Made by a program: the position numbers and the translations under genes. Below are positions 1 to 9,593 of a stretch of DNA of 64,000 nucleotides, in pieces. How positions within the stretch are numbered: position 1 is the first letter of the stretch; each line of letters opens with the position of its first letter. Source of the DNA: Paenibacillus xylanilyticus. GTDB lineage: Bacteria; Bacillota; Bacilli; Paenibacillales; Paenibacillaceae. The stretch covers positions 3,731,001-3,795,000 of the forward strand of contig NZ_CP044310.1 of the NCBI RefSeq assembly GCF_009664365.1, read 5' to 3'. The notes beneath the pieces were generated by a model. It ran no database searches and was not told where the DNA came from. It saw only the letters and a list, made by a program, of their open reading frames with translations.

Positions 1-600
1 CGCTGTGCAGTGAGTTGTTTTCGAATCATAAAACCGGTTGGAATACATCATGCGTCCATCTTTTCCAGTAAGCCTCAAGTCGCGGAAAACAGCCTTCTGT
101 CCACCTGTTGTGCGAAAACCCACCGTTCCCTGATAATCCGCTGCCATGCAGCGAGACGTGTGCTGTTGATTTAGCGTGAGTTCCCACTCCCCGCCTTCCT
201 TCGTCACTTTGAGTGTGATGTGTTCAGGCTGCTTTTGGGATGCAGGAAGGGTGATTTTCTGCAAAGTGTGGCGCATACCGGATTCCATCCGAAAAATGTA
301 TGCCCGTATCTGCCGTACGGCTACTTCATTCGGATCGCCCTCACTTAGTTCAATACCGCAATGATGATCTTCGTTCTGATAACCGAAAAGAAAGGCCGCG
401 CCTCCTTCTTCCACGGTAATCACAACCTCTGCCTGATACGAAGTCCAATCTTGAGGAAGGGATGTTGACCGGGTGATCCACTTGGCAATCCATTGATCTG
501 AGGTGAAGATTCCCTTGTGTTCCCCCATCTCCTTTGAATCCTGTACTTTCTTCATTACCTTCGTTGAATTTTGTGGTTTGGCTGCCTTCGATGATGTCAT
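1..600 (-). CDS. Alpha-L-rhamnosidase-like (GH78-type) protein, C-terminus cut off by window edge
   Basis: The reading frame opens at an ATG at 598-600 and stays open to base 1, so only about the first 200 residues are visible. A strong GGAGGAG ribosome binding site lies about 7 nt before the ATG. After a Lys/Ser-rich start, a QWIAKWIT motif appears near residue 40. This W-A-x-W-I signature opens many GH78 alpha-L-rhamnosidases. It is followed by a beta-rich stretch resembling a jelly-roll/LamG-like domain (FLFGYQNEDHHCGIEL, VGFRTTGGQKAVFRDL). No signal peptide is seen, so a cytoplasmic enzyme acting on imported oligosaccharides is likely. It sits 20 nt downstream of the GH2 gene and is probably the last or near-last gene of the transporter operon. 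The catalytic domain is not visible, so the family assignment is inference. Confidence 0.7.
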   Translation of the reverse strand, partial: MTSSKAAKPQNSTKVMKKVQDSKEMGEHKGIFTSDQWIAKWITRSTSLPQDWTSYQAEVVITVEEGGAAFLFGYQNEDHHCGIELSEGDPNEVAVRQIRAYIFRMESGMRHTLQKITLPASQKQPEHITLKVTKEGGEWELTLNQQHTSRCMAADYQGTVGFRTTGGQKAVFRDLRLTGKDGRMMYSNRFYDSKTTHCTA

Positions 601-620
601 ATCGCTGCTCCTCCTGTCAT

Positions 621-3600
621 TCAATCCACATGTTTGCCATGAATAAGGCTCACTTCTGAACAACTCCCCTGCACCTCGGGAGCGTTCCAGGCGCTTACAG
701 TTATTCCGGATAGCAGAACTTCGGATCCTGCTTCAAATGGAATACATCTCTCTTCCCCTGGCTGTATTCCAAAATCGTTATCCTCCAGATAACAGCTCCA
801 ATCATCGGGAAAATGATGAATGATGACCCGAATTGCCGGCACACTCCCGATATTGCGAATGGTAATAATACCGCCCTTATCTTGCCGCCCGATAGACCAT
901 TCAAGCATGGTAGAGGGAAGCTCCCGAAGCGGTGCAGCAGGGAGATCAGCGTATAATGAAAACGCCTGCCTGGCTTGGTCCCCCGGATACTCGTTTTCTT
1001 CATGCTGATGTTCTCTCTCGAACGCCAGCAGCTCTGCTGTCTTCGGCTGGGCATTGAACCAATACCACTGATCGGAGATGAGAGCTCCGCTGCTCGCATA
1101 GAGCATGATGGCTATCAGGAACGGCTGAATCGCTTCTTTTTCTGGCAAGTTTACGCCCAGCTGATCGATACAGGCTGCCAGCCCTGGCTTCACATTCAAT
1201 ACAGGGTACTTCCAAGTCATCACCTCGGTTAATTGGCTGTTATACATCAAGACTTGAACGTACGCATTGTTAAGAGATTCACGTGAATCGTTCACCACAT
1301 GCAATTCTGCGTGGAATCGTTCACCTGGCTCCCAGGTATTCAGCTTGGGGCTGGTGATAAAGGCATTTTGCGGCCGTGAAGCTTGCTTGGCGCGATAATA
1401 AGACAACTTGGCTGTACCGTAATAATCGACCACTGCCCACGAATGTCCTGGAAAACAATCCGAGAATTTGTAATACCAGAAACCACTCTTGTCTCCCCCT
1501 GTTCCCGCTCGCTGTATATCAGCAGTCCAACGAATGGCATCACCTTGAGCTGTTTGGGAATACGTGATGTAATCCTGCCAGTTTCGGATCGGTCCATAGG
1601 CTGCGTATCGCATGACTTTAATAACATCCTTCAGGCCGAACTGGTGAAAATGAGATTTCCAGCCCCTGCTTTCTTCGGTTGGGGGAAACAACTCGAGTGC
1701 TTCCTCTGGCATATAGCGGAGACAGCTTGAAACGTTCGTCTGGCTTGGAATGCCAAATTCGCCATAGAATTTCGAAGGCATCGCCAGAATTGCCTCATCC
1801 AACGGTTCCCCGCAATGGTAGACGTTCCAGTTATGTGCGCTGCCACCCCATGGATCGGTTCGATGGAATGGACGGGATGGATCAAACTCACGACATCTTT
1901 TTCCGACCAAAAAGAGACCTTCATCTGCACCGCCATGCTTGCCATTTTCGTTACCTCCGCCCCACATGACCAAAGAAGGATGATTTCTCAGTCTTTTTAC
2001 CGAAAGTACAGTCTGACGATCAAGGACACCGAGGTCCGTCAGGGGAGAATCGGATGGACCCCAGCAGAGCGGAAATTCCTGATAGACCATAATGCCTTTT
2101 TCGTCACACAACTTGTAAAATTCATCACTTTCCACCAGTCCTCCGCCCCAAGCCCGGAGCATTTGCACATTTCCGCGGCGAGCCAGCTCCAGAAGCCGTT
2201 CATACTGTCCTTCATGCTGTGTCAGCATGACATCAGGCCAGCACCAATTGGCGCCTTTAATGAACATGGGTTCTCCATTGATAACAAATTGCCAGCGGTA
2301 TTCGGTTTCCGGCGTTGTACCCGGCATGGGACGCATCTCAACCGTTCGGACGCCAAACGACGTGCGGACTTCGCCCACCTTAATGAAATCGGGTACTGAA
2401 CTGGTCGCAGAGGCAGATTCAGTGTCAGATTCCATGTCCTGTGGAAATTCAGTTGTAGAGGTGCCTTGCAGCACGAGCTCATACAGCGGCTGTTCGCCGT
2501 AACCTGAAGGCCACCACACTTCCGGATTGGCCAGCCTAATCACGGTGCTGAATTTGCTCCGACCATACGGCACCTCAATAGAAAAGGTAAAGTGTGCATC
2601 CTTTTCCCTGTCCCCATTGGTATTTGAGTCAAAAGAGTTCATACCCCTCTCTGATTGTTTCAGCCGAATCAATCCCTCGATAGCTAATGGGGACCGATTG
2701 GTAAGATGGCTCTCTACTGTAAATTCCAATTGAAGCAGAGCTTGATCGGAGGTGTATGACTGTGTTGCTATATAAGGATCCAGCAAAGCAATATCCGGCT
2801 GAGCTACAATCCTCACATCCTTCCAGATGCCGAGTGAGATGAGGTGCCCATAATGCCAGCCGAAGCCTGGACTTGGCTTCATCAGACCATTCCAGCTTTG
2901 AGGTGCAGGATCGATTCGGACAACAAGCACATTGGATTCATTCCATTGAACCAGCTCTGTGATGTCGTGAACCGGGCCACCGAACATGCCCTGATGGTGC
3001 CCCAGTGATGAACCATTGATAAAGAGCGTGCCCGAATAGTCAATGCCATCGAACTCCAGGGAAAGCCTTCTTCCTTGCCACTCATCCGGCAGCTCGAACG
3101 TTACAGCGAACCACCATTCCTTGCATTCTACACGTGTCCTGCGGAACCAGACTGGGGTTTCTTCCGGTGTGCCATGCTGTTCCAGTTCATCGATGGTGTT
3201 GGTGTTCCAGTGGGGATCGTCCATCTGCCCCAGATCCATCAGAGCTCTCTGCACCGTTGTGGGTACGCTAACCACAAGCCAATCCTCTCGATTGTGATCG
3301 GGTTCGTACCACCGTTCCTGCATGCCTTCGCTGGCCCGGGCTTTTCGTCCAAACCAACCGGTTGCAGGCGCCGGATCTCCAGCATCGGCAGGTTCGCCTC
3401 CCTTCATTCGCCAAAGGCCGGACAACAGCAATGTATCCTTGGTCAAGGATTGGATATCTGAACCACCATGCCGAATGTCTAGTGAATTCTGCCCTTCATT
3501 CGTTATGTAATGGACAGGAATACGGCTCTCCATCTCCACCCATGCGTCTCCATGCAGCGAAGATCGGGAGTAGGCTTCGTCTTGAACTTCATCCAGATAC

Positions 3601-3641
3601 CGCTTGTCTGTATCGGAATGATAATATGAGATATGCTTCAT
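621..3641 (-). CDS. GH2-family glycoside hydrolase, beta-mannosidase-like
   Basis: 1006 residues with no signal peptide, so probably cytoplasmic. The GH2 order is complete. A sugar-binding jelly roll covers about 165-280 (LEFDGIDYSGTLFING), an immunoglobulin-like domain about 285-440, and the TIM barrel begins near 450 (FIKGANWCWPDVML, then MLRAWGGGLVESDEFY). The acid/base is expected at Glu565 in the GGGNENG motif and the nucleophile at Glu628 in KFYGEFG. Both resemble exo-beta-mannosidases and mannosylglycoprotein endo-beta-mannosidases more than beta-galactosidases. GGAGG lies 9 nt before the ATG. It starts 28 nt after the GH78 gene in the same operon. In this setting it may remove a beta-linked side-chain sugar from a pectic oligosaccharide (inference). 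GH2 also contains beta-glucuronidases and exo-glucosaminidases, so the exact substrate is open. Confidence 0.85.
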   Translation of the reverse strand: MKHISYYHSDTDKRYLDEVQDEAYSRSSLHGDAWVEMESRIPVHYITNEGQNSLDIRHGGSDIQSLTKDTLLLSGLWRMKGGEPADAGDPAPATGWFGRKARASEGMQERWYEPDHNREDWLVVSVPTTVQRALMDLGQMDDPHWNTNTIDELEQHGTPEETPVWFRRTRVECKEWWFAVTFELPDEWQGRRLSLEFDGIDYSGTLFINGSSLGHHQGMFGGPVHDITELVQWNESNVLVVRIDPAPQSWNGLMKPSPGFGWHYGHLISLGIWKDVRIVAQPDIALLDPYIATQSYTSDQALLQLEFTVESHLTNRSPLAIEGLIRLKQSERGMNSFDSNTNGDREKDAHFTFSIEVPYGRSKFSTVIRLANPEVWWPSGYGEQPLYELVLQGTSTTEFPQDMESDTESASATSSVPDFIKVGEVRTSFGVRTVEMRPMPGTTPETEYRWQFVINGEPMFIKGANWCWPDVMLTQHEGQYERLLELARRGNVQMLRAWGGGLVESDEFYKLCDEKGIMVYQEFPLCWGPSDSPLTDLGVLDRQTVLSVKRLRNHPSLVMWGGGNENGKHGGADEGLFLVGKRCREFDPSRPFHRTDPWGGSAHNWNVYHCGEPLDEAILAMPSKFYGEFGIPSQTNVSSCLRYMPEEALELFPPTEESRGWKSHFHQFGLKDVIKVMRYAAYGPIRNWQDYITYSQTAQGDAIRWTADIQRAGTGGDKSGFWYYKFSDCFPGHSWAVVDYYGTAKLSYYRAKQASRPQNAFITSPKLNTWEPGERFHAELHVVNDSRESLNNAYVQVLMYNSQLTEVMTWKYPVLNVKPGLAACIDQLGVNLPEKEAIQPFLIAIMLYASSGALISDQWYWFNAQPKTAELLAFEREHQHEENEYPGDQARQAFSLYADLPAAPLRELPSTMLEWSIGRQDKGGIITIRNIGSVPAIRVIIHHFPDDWSCYLEDNDFGIQPGEERCIPFEAGSEVLLSGITVSAWNAPEVQGSCSEVSLIHGKHVD

Positions 3642-3669
3642 GAACCTGAACCTCCGCTCTTAAACGAAT

Positions 3670-6600
3670 TCATAATGTTTGGTGTATAAGCACTGGCCGA
3701 AATCCTTCAGGAGCCTCCATCACAATCGTAATTTCCTTCGGTGCACATACCTCCAGTTGAAATACAAGCTCTCCTTCTTCTTCACGAATCTGCCAGGCTA
3801 CATCAACTCTTCCGTCACCGGGAAGCGGCACGGCCCCTTTCGCCCATTGCAAATCACCAGGCTGCGGAGCAACACGAATTCGTGTCCAACCATCTGCAAT
3901 GGGACGAACCCCGAGTACGGATGCGCCCAAAAAGTACCCCGGTGCTGCCGACCAGGCGTGACAATGACTGCGTGTCATATCTTTGGGATTCGCCCGATTC
4001 TCGGTAAATCCCGGGTACATTTCCCAGCAGGTGGTTGCTTCGTGTTTCACCATTTCGCCGAATTGCTTCCTCATGTCCTGCAGCATATAATCCGTCTCAC
4101 CGCTCATCACGAGAGCTTCATAATAGAAGAACGTCATAAACGGACTTCCGATAGCCACAAAATTCTCAGGCGGCAAGGTTAAATACGAAATAAGCTTTTC
4201 CCTGCGTTCCCCTGTTGCTATTCCGGTAACCAGTGCCATCACCTGGGTCTGCATGCTAAAGATGCTTGAACAAGCACCATTCGTATGGATGCAGTCCACA
4301 TAAGCCTGATGCTCTTCACTCCACAAATGGCTATTTATAGCACGGTTTAAACTTTCGGATGCGGAAAAATAGAATAGACTCTCTTCTGTACAGCCTGCCA
4401 TTTCGGACAATTGGGCTGCATCTGCCAGCGTGCGCGCAAATATCGTATTTTGATGCGTGACCGTCCCGTCGTTGGGCTGCTCCATTGGTGCCCAGTCCAG
4501 CAGATTCCAGGCTTTAATGGTAAAGAGTCCTTTGGCATCGATATGCTGCAAATAATGATCCAGCGTGAACTTCACTTTGGGCCAGATCGTCGCTGCAAAT
4601 TCCCTGCTCCCGGTATAGCGGGCATATTCGAGGCAAGCGGTGATCCAGAAAAAGGTCCAGTTTGGAATCACACTGCTCCAGCCGCTGGGCACCTGATTCA
4701 CATAGAGCGGCGTTTGGCGGCTTGATCCTGGAACGAGCTGCAGACAATGTCGTACGATATCGGTTGCACCGAACACATAATAGTTGACAAGCGCTTCATT
4801 GCGGCTGTCGCCAACCCAGAAAACCTGTTCATAAGTGGGGCAATCCACAAAAGTATCCTCCATGCACAGCCGGGTGGTATGCTTGCTGATCTCCCAGATG
4901 TCATTCAAAAGCGAATCGGAGCAATGGAATCGACCAATCTCGGCCACTGGATAATTGCTCTGCGCAAGGGTAACACCAAACAGCCGCACGGGTCTCGTAT
5001 TCCCGTGTATGGTAAGCATCAGATACCGCAGCCCTCTCCTTACTGGAGATTCATAGCTTTGTCTTCCGTCACGGCAAACGTAACGCAGCGTATTATCAAC
5101 GCCAAAGGTATCCTGACGCCACCTACCCTCCATATACTCAAAACCGTACGCATCAATAATGGTGCCTTCCGAAGCTTCAACTTCGAATCGAAGGTAACCG
5201 GACCATTCACGGCCAAAGTCCAGAATCAGCTCGGTGCTTCTCCCGGCAGAGCTTGTCGGCACGATGGCGGGCTGTCGATTGGCGAAGCATACTTGCTGCA
5301 AATCCGCAGGAACGGGACGTGCTTGCTCCTGACTCTTCCAGATGCTGGACGTAAAGATTGAAGCATCCGAGCTGAGTCTCTCGGGAAACGGCTTTATCCA
5401 GGCCCGGTATGGAGCAAGTTCAGAGACGGTGGCCAAATTTCGGCATCGTAGGTACACTTCTGCATCCGGAAAGGCATTTCCATCCAAAGGTTGATTACCA
5501 CCAAATCCCTGATATGCCCGGATGGGATCATGATCCGGCTGATGGTCGATATGCACGAGAGTCGCAAATGGACCTATCAAGGCAAAGGGTGTTTTGCTCG
5601 CTTGTAATTCATCAAGAGGCGGTACAACTGTAAAAGGAACGTCGCAGTCGATTCCAAGGTGCAGCCCGCCGCCATGATCCGGTCCAGCCAGCTCGACCAG
5701 CAGCAGATTGTCTCCTGGCTTCAGCGTAACACGCTGAATTCTACGTGGATGTTCCCCGCTCATCGCTGTCGCTGGATAATGTGTACCGTTGAGCGTTATG
5801 CCACGCAGCGCATGAAAAGCACTGAAAAACCCAATGACAGCTTCAGCTTCTCCACTTGCCCGAATAACTGCTGCAGCATATCCGGTAAAGGATACGGGAT
5901 TGGCATGCATCCTGCTCTCCGGGTCCATCGCTTCTCGCACATCCAGCACATGGGTCCAGGATACGAGAGACACTTCTTTTACTGATTCCACTCGAACAGG
6001 CCATACTTCTTGCTCAGTCAGTTCGGGTATGTCACTCGGAATCAAGTTCTCCCAAGGCGCAATGCCTGGTGTGCCAATGATCCGTGCAGCAGTCCAGCCT
6101 TCATCCTCAGGATAAGAGAACGCTTCTGCTCCAACCCAGCCTTCGTCCCAGCGGGATGCATCCACTTGTTCAGCAAAGCCAAGCTGACAGGACATGCGTG
6201 CTGACCGCCGTTCATAACCGGCATGAAGTGCCGTCTGCCAGGATTCATCCGAACCCAGGATAAACTCTCTTCGCGGCAGAATACCGTCCGAGGCACGGTG
6301 TACCGATTCCAGTTGAGCGAGAAGTCCTCCCCTCCCCGGCAGATATGTGAACGTAGCCACGCCATAGCTGATTACCAGAACTGCGAGAACATTACGCCCT
6401 GTCCGAAGCAGATGGCCAACTTCATGCACATGGTAGTTCAGTTCAAAAGGCCAGGAGCGATTAGGTCCTCTGCCACACAGCACACCGTTGACATATAAGA
6501 CATATCTGGCATCAGCCGTAATGGTTACCTCAGCGCTTCCATACTCCCATTCCTGCAATTCGAATTCCCGCCGAAAACAACGCCATTCGTTACGCGGCCA

Positions 6601-6711
6601 ATCCTCGCCTTCTCCCCAGATCCATGAAGCTCGCCATGTAAATGCCTCTTCAGCGGTGACTTTCCGTGCTGCTGGCATGTCACTCCCGCCAGTTGATAAA
6701 ATGTGATTCAT
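3670..6711 (-). CDS. GH78 alpha-L-rhamnosidase-like enzyme
   Basis: The frame can begin at a TTG at 6732, but the ATG at 6711 is preferred because GGAG lies 11 nt before it; the product is about 1013 residues. The N-terminal part has FTWRASWIWGEGE, the W-A-x-W-I motif of GH78 followed by a beta-sandwich. DFGREWSGYL (mid-protein) is typical of the module just before the (alpha/alpha)6 barrel. In the barrel, FVDCPTYEQVFWVGDSRNEA matches the GH78 acid-bearing loop, with Glu in place of the more common arginine/aspartate arrangement. TTCWEMYPGFTE probably carries the second catalytic glutamate. No signal peptide is present. It releases terminal rhamnose from rhamnogalacturonan-type or glycosidic substrates (family knowledge). 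It lies 105 nt after the binding-protein gene, with a weak terminator between, and 28 nt before the GH2 gene. Confidence 0.85.
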   Translation of the reverse strand: MNHILSTGGSDMPAARKVTAEEAFTWRASWIWGEGEDWPRNEWRCFRREFELQEWEYGSAEVTITADARYVLYVNGVLCGRGPNRSWPFELNYHVHEVGHLLRTGRNVLAVLVISYGVATFTYLPGRGGLLAQLESVHRASDGILPRREFILGSDESWQTALHAGYERRSARMSCQLGFAEQVDASRWDEGWVGAEAFSYPEDEGWTAARIIGTPGIAPWENLIPSDIPELTEQEVWPVRVESVKEVSLVSWTHVLDVREAMDPESRMHANPVSFTGYAAAVIRASGEAEAVIGFFSAFHALRGITLNGTHYPATAMSGEHPRRIQRVTLKPGDNLLLVELAGPDHGGGLHLGIDCDVPFTVVPPLDELQASKTPFALIGPFATLVHIDHQPDHDPIRAYQGFGGNQPLDGNAFPDAEVYLRCRNLATVSELAPYRAWIKPFPERLSSDASIFTSSIWKSQEQARPVPADLQQVCFANRQPAIVPTSSAGRSTELILDFGREWSGYLRFEVEASEGTIIDAYGFEYMEGRWRQDTFGVDNTLRYVCRDGRQSYESPVRRGLRYLMLTIHGNTRPVRLFGVTLAQSNYPVAEIGRFHCSDSLLNDIWEISKHTTRLCMEDTFVDCPTYEQVFWVGDSRNEALVNYYVFGATDIVRHCLQLVPGSSRQTPLYVNQVPSGWSSVIPNWTFFWITACLEYARYTGSREFAATIWPKVKFTLDHYLQHIDAKGLFTIKAWNLLDWAPMEQPNDGTVTHQNTIFARTLADAAQLSEMAGCTEESLFYFSASESLNRAINSHLWSEEHQAYVDCIHTNGACSSIFSMQTQVMALVTGIATGERREKLISYLTLPPENFVAIGSPFMTFFYYEALVMSGETDYMLQDMRKQFGEMVKHEATTCWEMYPGFTENRANPKDMTRSHCHAWSAAPGYFLGASVLGVRPIADGWTRIRVAPQPGDLQWAKGAVPLPGDGRVDVAWQIREEEGELVFQLEVCAPKEITIVMEAPEGFRPVLIHQTL

Positions 6712-6746
6712 ATCTGCATCAACTCCTGTCAATCCGAATGTTCAAA

Positions 6747-6781
6747 AGAAAAAGGAGCTAAAACTTCACAGCTCTAGCTCC
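6747..6781 (-). terminator. Intercistronic terminator/attenuator between binding protein and GH78 gene
   Basis: On the minus strand a 7-bp stem (GGAGCTA at 6781-6775 pairing with TAGCTCC at 6760-6754) is followed by TTTTTCTT. Lying inside an otherwise contiguous operon, it would let the abundant binding-protein mRNA end here while some transcripts read through into the enzyme genes. The loop is 14 nt and the stem is modest, so partial termination is more likely than a full stop. Confidence 0.55.
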
Positions 6782-6815
6782 CCACTCTGCCGCTTACTTT
6801 TACAGCCAAGTCTTA

Positions 6816-8564
6816 TTACAGCCCATGAGCTTGACGAAGCCGCTGAACTTCAGCGTTGTACCAGGCAGAAAACTCATCTGCGCCAGCTTTTTTGAATGCC
6901 GCAAGTGCAGCTTGTTTGTTCGCTTCGAATGCCTGATCATCCTTGGAAAGAATGATTTTGGCGGCCTCGCGTGCTGCCAACTCTTTGAGCTCTGACTCCT
7001 GTTTCTTCAGTTTGTCATCCAAGGTTACGCCTGGAACGGTATTACGCTGCACAATCTCTTCGTCCGACATGCCGTTCATCCAGGTGGTAAACGTGTTCAA
7101 TTTGCCTTCATCAATCAACTGTTTGAACACCTCTCCCGAGTAAGAAGCGCCATAGTATTCGGCAAAGTCCTTTTCAAGCGGTGTGGCCGCTTTGGATAAC
7201 GCTTCCTCTGAAGTAAAGAGGTCGACCGGCATCTTGTCATTCGGATTGATCATGTTGCCACCGAGCCCAATGATGTTGCGGTCCAGCGACAGTCCGGTGG
7301 CTTCATACGGTGCACCGCCTGCTGCTTTGAGAGAGAGCGTTTCGTCTGTAAGTGTCGGTTTGCCGTCCACGGTCTTCCAGTGCTTGCCTTCCACACCGTT
7401 ATACATGGTTCGTGCTCCCTCATAAGAGTAAATATAATTGAGGAATTCCATCGCTTTTTCAGGATTTTTGGACGTTTTCGAAATGCTGTAGGCTTTGTCC
7501 TGCCATCCAAGTGGATTGACTGCTCCCGTCCATGCAAGTTTACCGGCAGGTACAACCAGATATCCCTTGCCCTCGCTTGAATGCTGTGCATTGAAATCAC
7601 CCATTGCCCAAGTGGCTGGACCAACAACGATCTGTCCTGCAGTGGCTTTCGCCAAATAGTCATTGTTTTTCATCGTAAGGGAGTCCGGATCAAGCAAGCC
7701 TCTACGTTGAGCCTTGTTATAGAAATTCAATGCTGTCCAGAAATTGGAGGACTCGTCGGTCAAATTGCTGATGAACTCGCTGCCGCCAACCTGGGATGCT
7801 GTCAGGTCGCTTGTAGCGCTTGCACTTTCAGTGAAGATGACGGGTGGAATGGTATAAGGCCAGAGCCCCCAATCCTGCCACATGGACACGCCGTAAACTT
7901 TTTTCCCGTCTTCGGTCTGCGGGTGTTTCTCCACAATTTTTGCTACAACGTCCAGCAGGTCATCCATAGTACCAATTTCCGGTGCACCGATTTCCTTATA
8001 CCAGTCCCAACGTATCGTAGGACCAATCGTTATGGGGGCGATGGACGTACCTGGTTTGGATTGTACTTGCGGAGGCAGAAAATAAAGTTTGCCCGTACCG
8101 TTACTCCAGTTCTGTTTGCTGTATTCAACTACTGTTCCGATGTTCGCCGTAATATCTTTGCCTGATGTGGCTAGCAACTCGTCAAGCGGAACGATGAGAT
8201 CTCCCTCAATTAGCTGCTTCTGGTATTTGTTCACATCCGTACGCACCAGGTCAGGCAGATCGCCGCCAGCCAGCAATACATTGAATTTATTCTCGTCTGC
8301 TTCAACGTATTCAATCTTGACACCGATCTTCTCCGCAATAGCCTGTGCCACCTCGTTATTCTGTTGTGTATTCCATTTGGAGCCAGTTTCCATTATGAGT
8401 ACCCGAAGTGTCACGAGTCCTTTGTCCGAGCCGGTGTCTGATGAACCCGCTCCCCCCGTATCCGTCTGGCCTGTTCCCGAGCCGCCACCTGTACAGGCTG
8501 CCAGCAGCATAGACGTCATGATAAACAGTGCCATTACACGGCGAAACGATTTTTTAGTTCTCAT
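6816..8564 (-). CDS. Extracellular sugar-binding lipoprotein of an ABC importer (family 1, LipO/YtcQ-like)
   Basis: The true start is the ATG at 8564 (MRTKKSFRR), which has AGGAGGGG just upstream. The open frame runs further upstream only by chance. The 582-residue product has a basic N-terminus, a hydrophobic segment and the lipobox LLAAC with Cys24, then a Gly/Ser/Thr-rich tether. The mature part has the solute-binding protein 1 pattern, including a MEFLNYIYSYEGARTMYNGVEG stretch common in the large Paenibacillus/Bacillus oligosaccharide-binding proteins. It delivers ligand to the two permeases encoded immediately upstream (82-nt gap). The ligand is probably a rhamnose-containing oligosaccharide, judged only from the enzymes encoded next to it. 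Confidence 0.93.
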   Translation of the reverse strand: MRTKKSFRRVMALFIMTSMLLAACTGGGSGTGQTDTGGAGSSDTGSDKGLVTLRVLIMETGSKWNTQQNNEVAQAIAEKIGVKIEYVEADENKFNVLLAGGDLPDLVRTDVNKYQKQLIEGDLIVPLDELLATSGKDITANIGTVVEYSKQNWSNGTGKLYFLPPQVQSKPGTSIAPITIGPTIRWDWYKEIGAPEIGTMDDLLDVVAKIVEKHPQTEDGKKVYGVSMWQDWGLWPYTIPPVIFTESASATSDLTASQVGGSEFISNLTDESSNFWTALNFYNKAQRRGLLDPDSLTMKNNDYLAKATAGQIVVGPATWAMGDFNAQHSSEGKGYLVVPAGKLAWTGAVNPLGWQDKAYSISKTSKNPEKAMEFLNYIYSYEGARTMYNGVEGKHWKTVDGKPTLTDETLSLKAAGGAPYEATGLSLDRNIIGLGGNMINPNDKMPVDLFTSEEALSKAATPLEKDFAEYYGASYSGEVFKQLIDEGKLNTFTTWMNGMSDEEIVQRNTVPGVTLDDKLKKQESELKELAAREAAKIILSKDDQAFEANKQAALAAFKKAGADEFSAWYNAEVQRLRQAHGL

Positions 8565-8593
8565 GTCATAACCCCTCCTGTTTATTCTTCTAT

Positions 8594-8618
8594 GATTATC
8601 GGCAGATGCCGGATAATC
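8594..8618. other. Inverted repeat just upstream of the binding-protein RBS
   Basis: GATTATC at 8594-8600 pairs with GATAATC at 8612-8618, and GGCA/TGCC extends the stem inward with one bulge. In the minus-strand RNA the hairpin would lie between the permease stop and the binding-protein ribosome binding site and has no U-run. Such intercistronic stems often protect an abundant binding-protein mRNA from decay (established for other operons, inferred here). Confidence 0.45.
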
Positions 8619-8646
8619 CGGTTTTGATTGCAGATTCATTTAAACC

Positions 8647-9567
8647 TCAACCCTTCACGGCACCCATCATGATGCCTTTGACGAAGTAACGCTGCAGCAT
8701 CGGGTACACCAGGACGATGGGCAGCGTGACGAGCATCGTAATCGTCATGCGAATGGACTGTGGTGTCAGTGATCGGACAACGTCCCCACGGGTCAGTTCT
8801 TCGGTCGTCATATTGGACAGATTGCTCGACTGATTCAAGAAATTGTACAGCACGAGCTGCAGCGTTTGCAGCTTCGGATTTTCCACCAGAAAGAAGTTGT
8901 CGAACCAGGTATTCCACTGACCAACGGCTGAGAACACCGCAATGGTGGCTATGATAGGCATCGACAGCGGAAAAATAATGCTGCGATAGATTCTGAAGTA
9001 CCCTGCCCCGTCGATCTTGGCCGATTCCTCCAGTGATGCGGGCAGCTGTTCAATGAACGTTTTGATCAAAATAATATTAAATCCAGACATCGCACTTGGG
9101 ATAATGTATAACAAGAAATTGTTTTGCAAGCCGTAAGTTTTCATGGTCAGATACCACGGAATAAAGCCAGCATTGAAGTACATGGTGATCAGAACAAAAC
9201 GGTAAATGATTTTGCGGTACGGCATCTCTTCCTTGGTAATGAGGTAGGCAAAGAATGAACAGCTGAAGACCGTAATCAGTGTACCCAGCACCGTACGTGA
9301 GACACTTACAATGGCTGCGTCAAGGATGCCTGGCAGCTGAACTGTCGCTCTGTATGCTTCAAGAGAGAAGCCAGCTGGCCAGAGGTATACCCCTTTTTGA
9401 ACCTCAATGGGATCACTGATGGAATAGATGAGGATATAATAAAACGGATATATGGTGATGATGACAAGCAGTGACAGCATGATGTAATTAAACAGGGTGA
9501 ACGTCAGATCTTTCCAATCCGTGTGGCGTACCGGACGAAGCATCTGTCCTGCGGGTTGTGTACGCAT
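8647..9567 (-). CDS. Sugar ABC transporter permease, MalG/LplC type
   Basis: 306 residues with about six membrane segments; the first is near 28-50 (FTLFNYIMLSLLVIITIYPF). The cytoplasmic EAA loop is clear (EESAKIDGAGYFRIYRSIIFPL near 200), where an ATPase docks. The C-terminus QRYFVKGIMMGAVKG is characteristic of LplC/YtcP-type permeases. AGGAG lies 10 nt before the ATG. It follows its partner permease by 26 nt and precedes the binding-protein gene. No ATPase gene is present, so a shared MsmX-type ATPase encoded elsewhere is expected (family knowledge). It imports an oligosaccharide across the cytoplasmic membrane. Confidence 0.95.
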   Translation of the reverse strand: MRTQPAGQMLRPVRHTDWKDLTFTLFNYIMLSLLVIITIYPFYYILIYSISDPIEVQKGVYLWPAGFSLEAYRATVQLPGILDAAIVSVSRTVLGTLITVFSCSFFAYLITKEEMPYRKIIYRFVLITMYFNAGFIPWYLTMKTYGLQNNFLLYIIPSAMSGFNIILIKTFIEQLPASLEESAKIDGAGYFRIYRSIIFPLSMPIIATIAVFSAVGQWNTWFDNFFLVENPKLQTLQLVLYNFLNQSSNLSNMTTEELTRGDVVRSLTPQSIRMTITMLVTLPIVLVYPMLQRYFVKGIMMGAVKG

Positions 9568-9593
9568 CTCTGTATGTCTCCTTTCCCTGCGTG

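Noticed and set aside
1815-2399. 194-codon plus-strand frame inside the GH2 gene
   Set aside because: Antisense to the GH2 catalytic domain and without RBS or motif.
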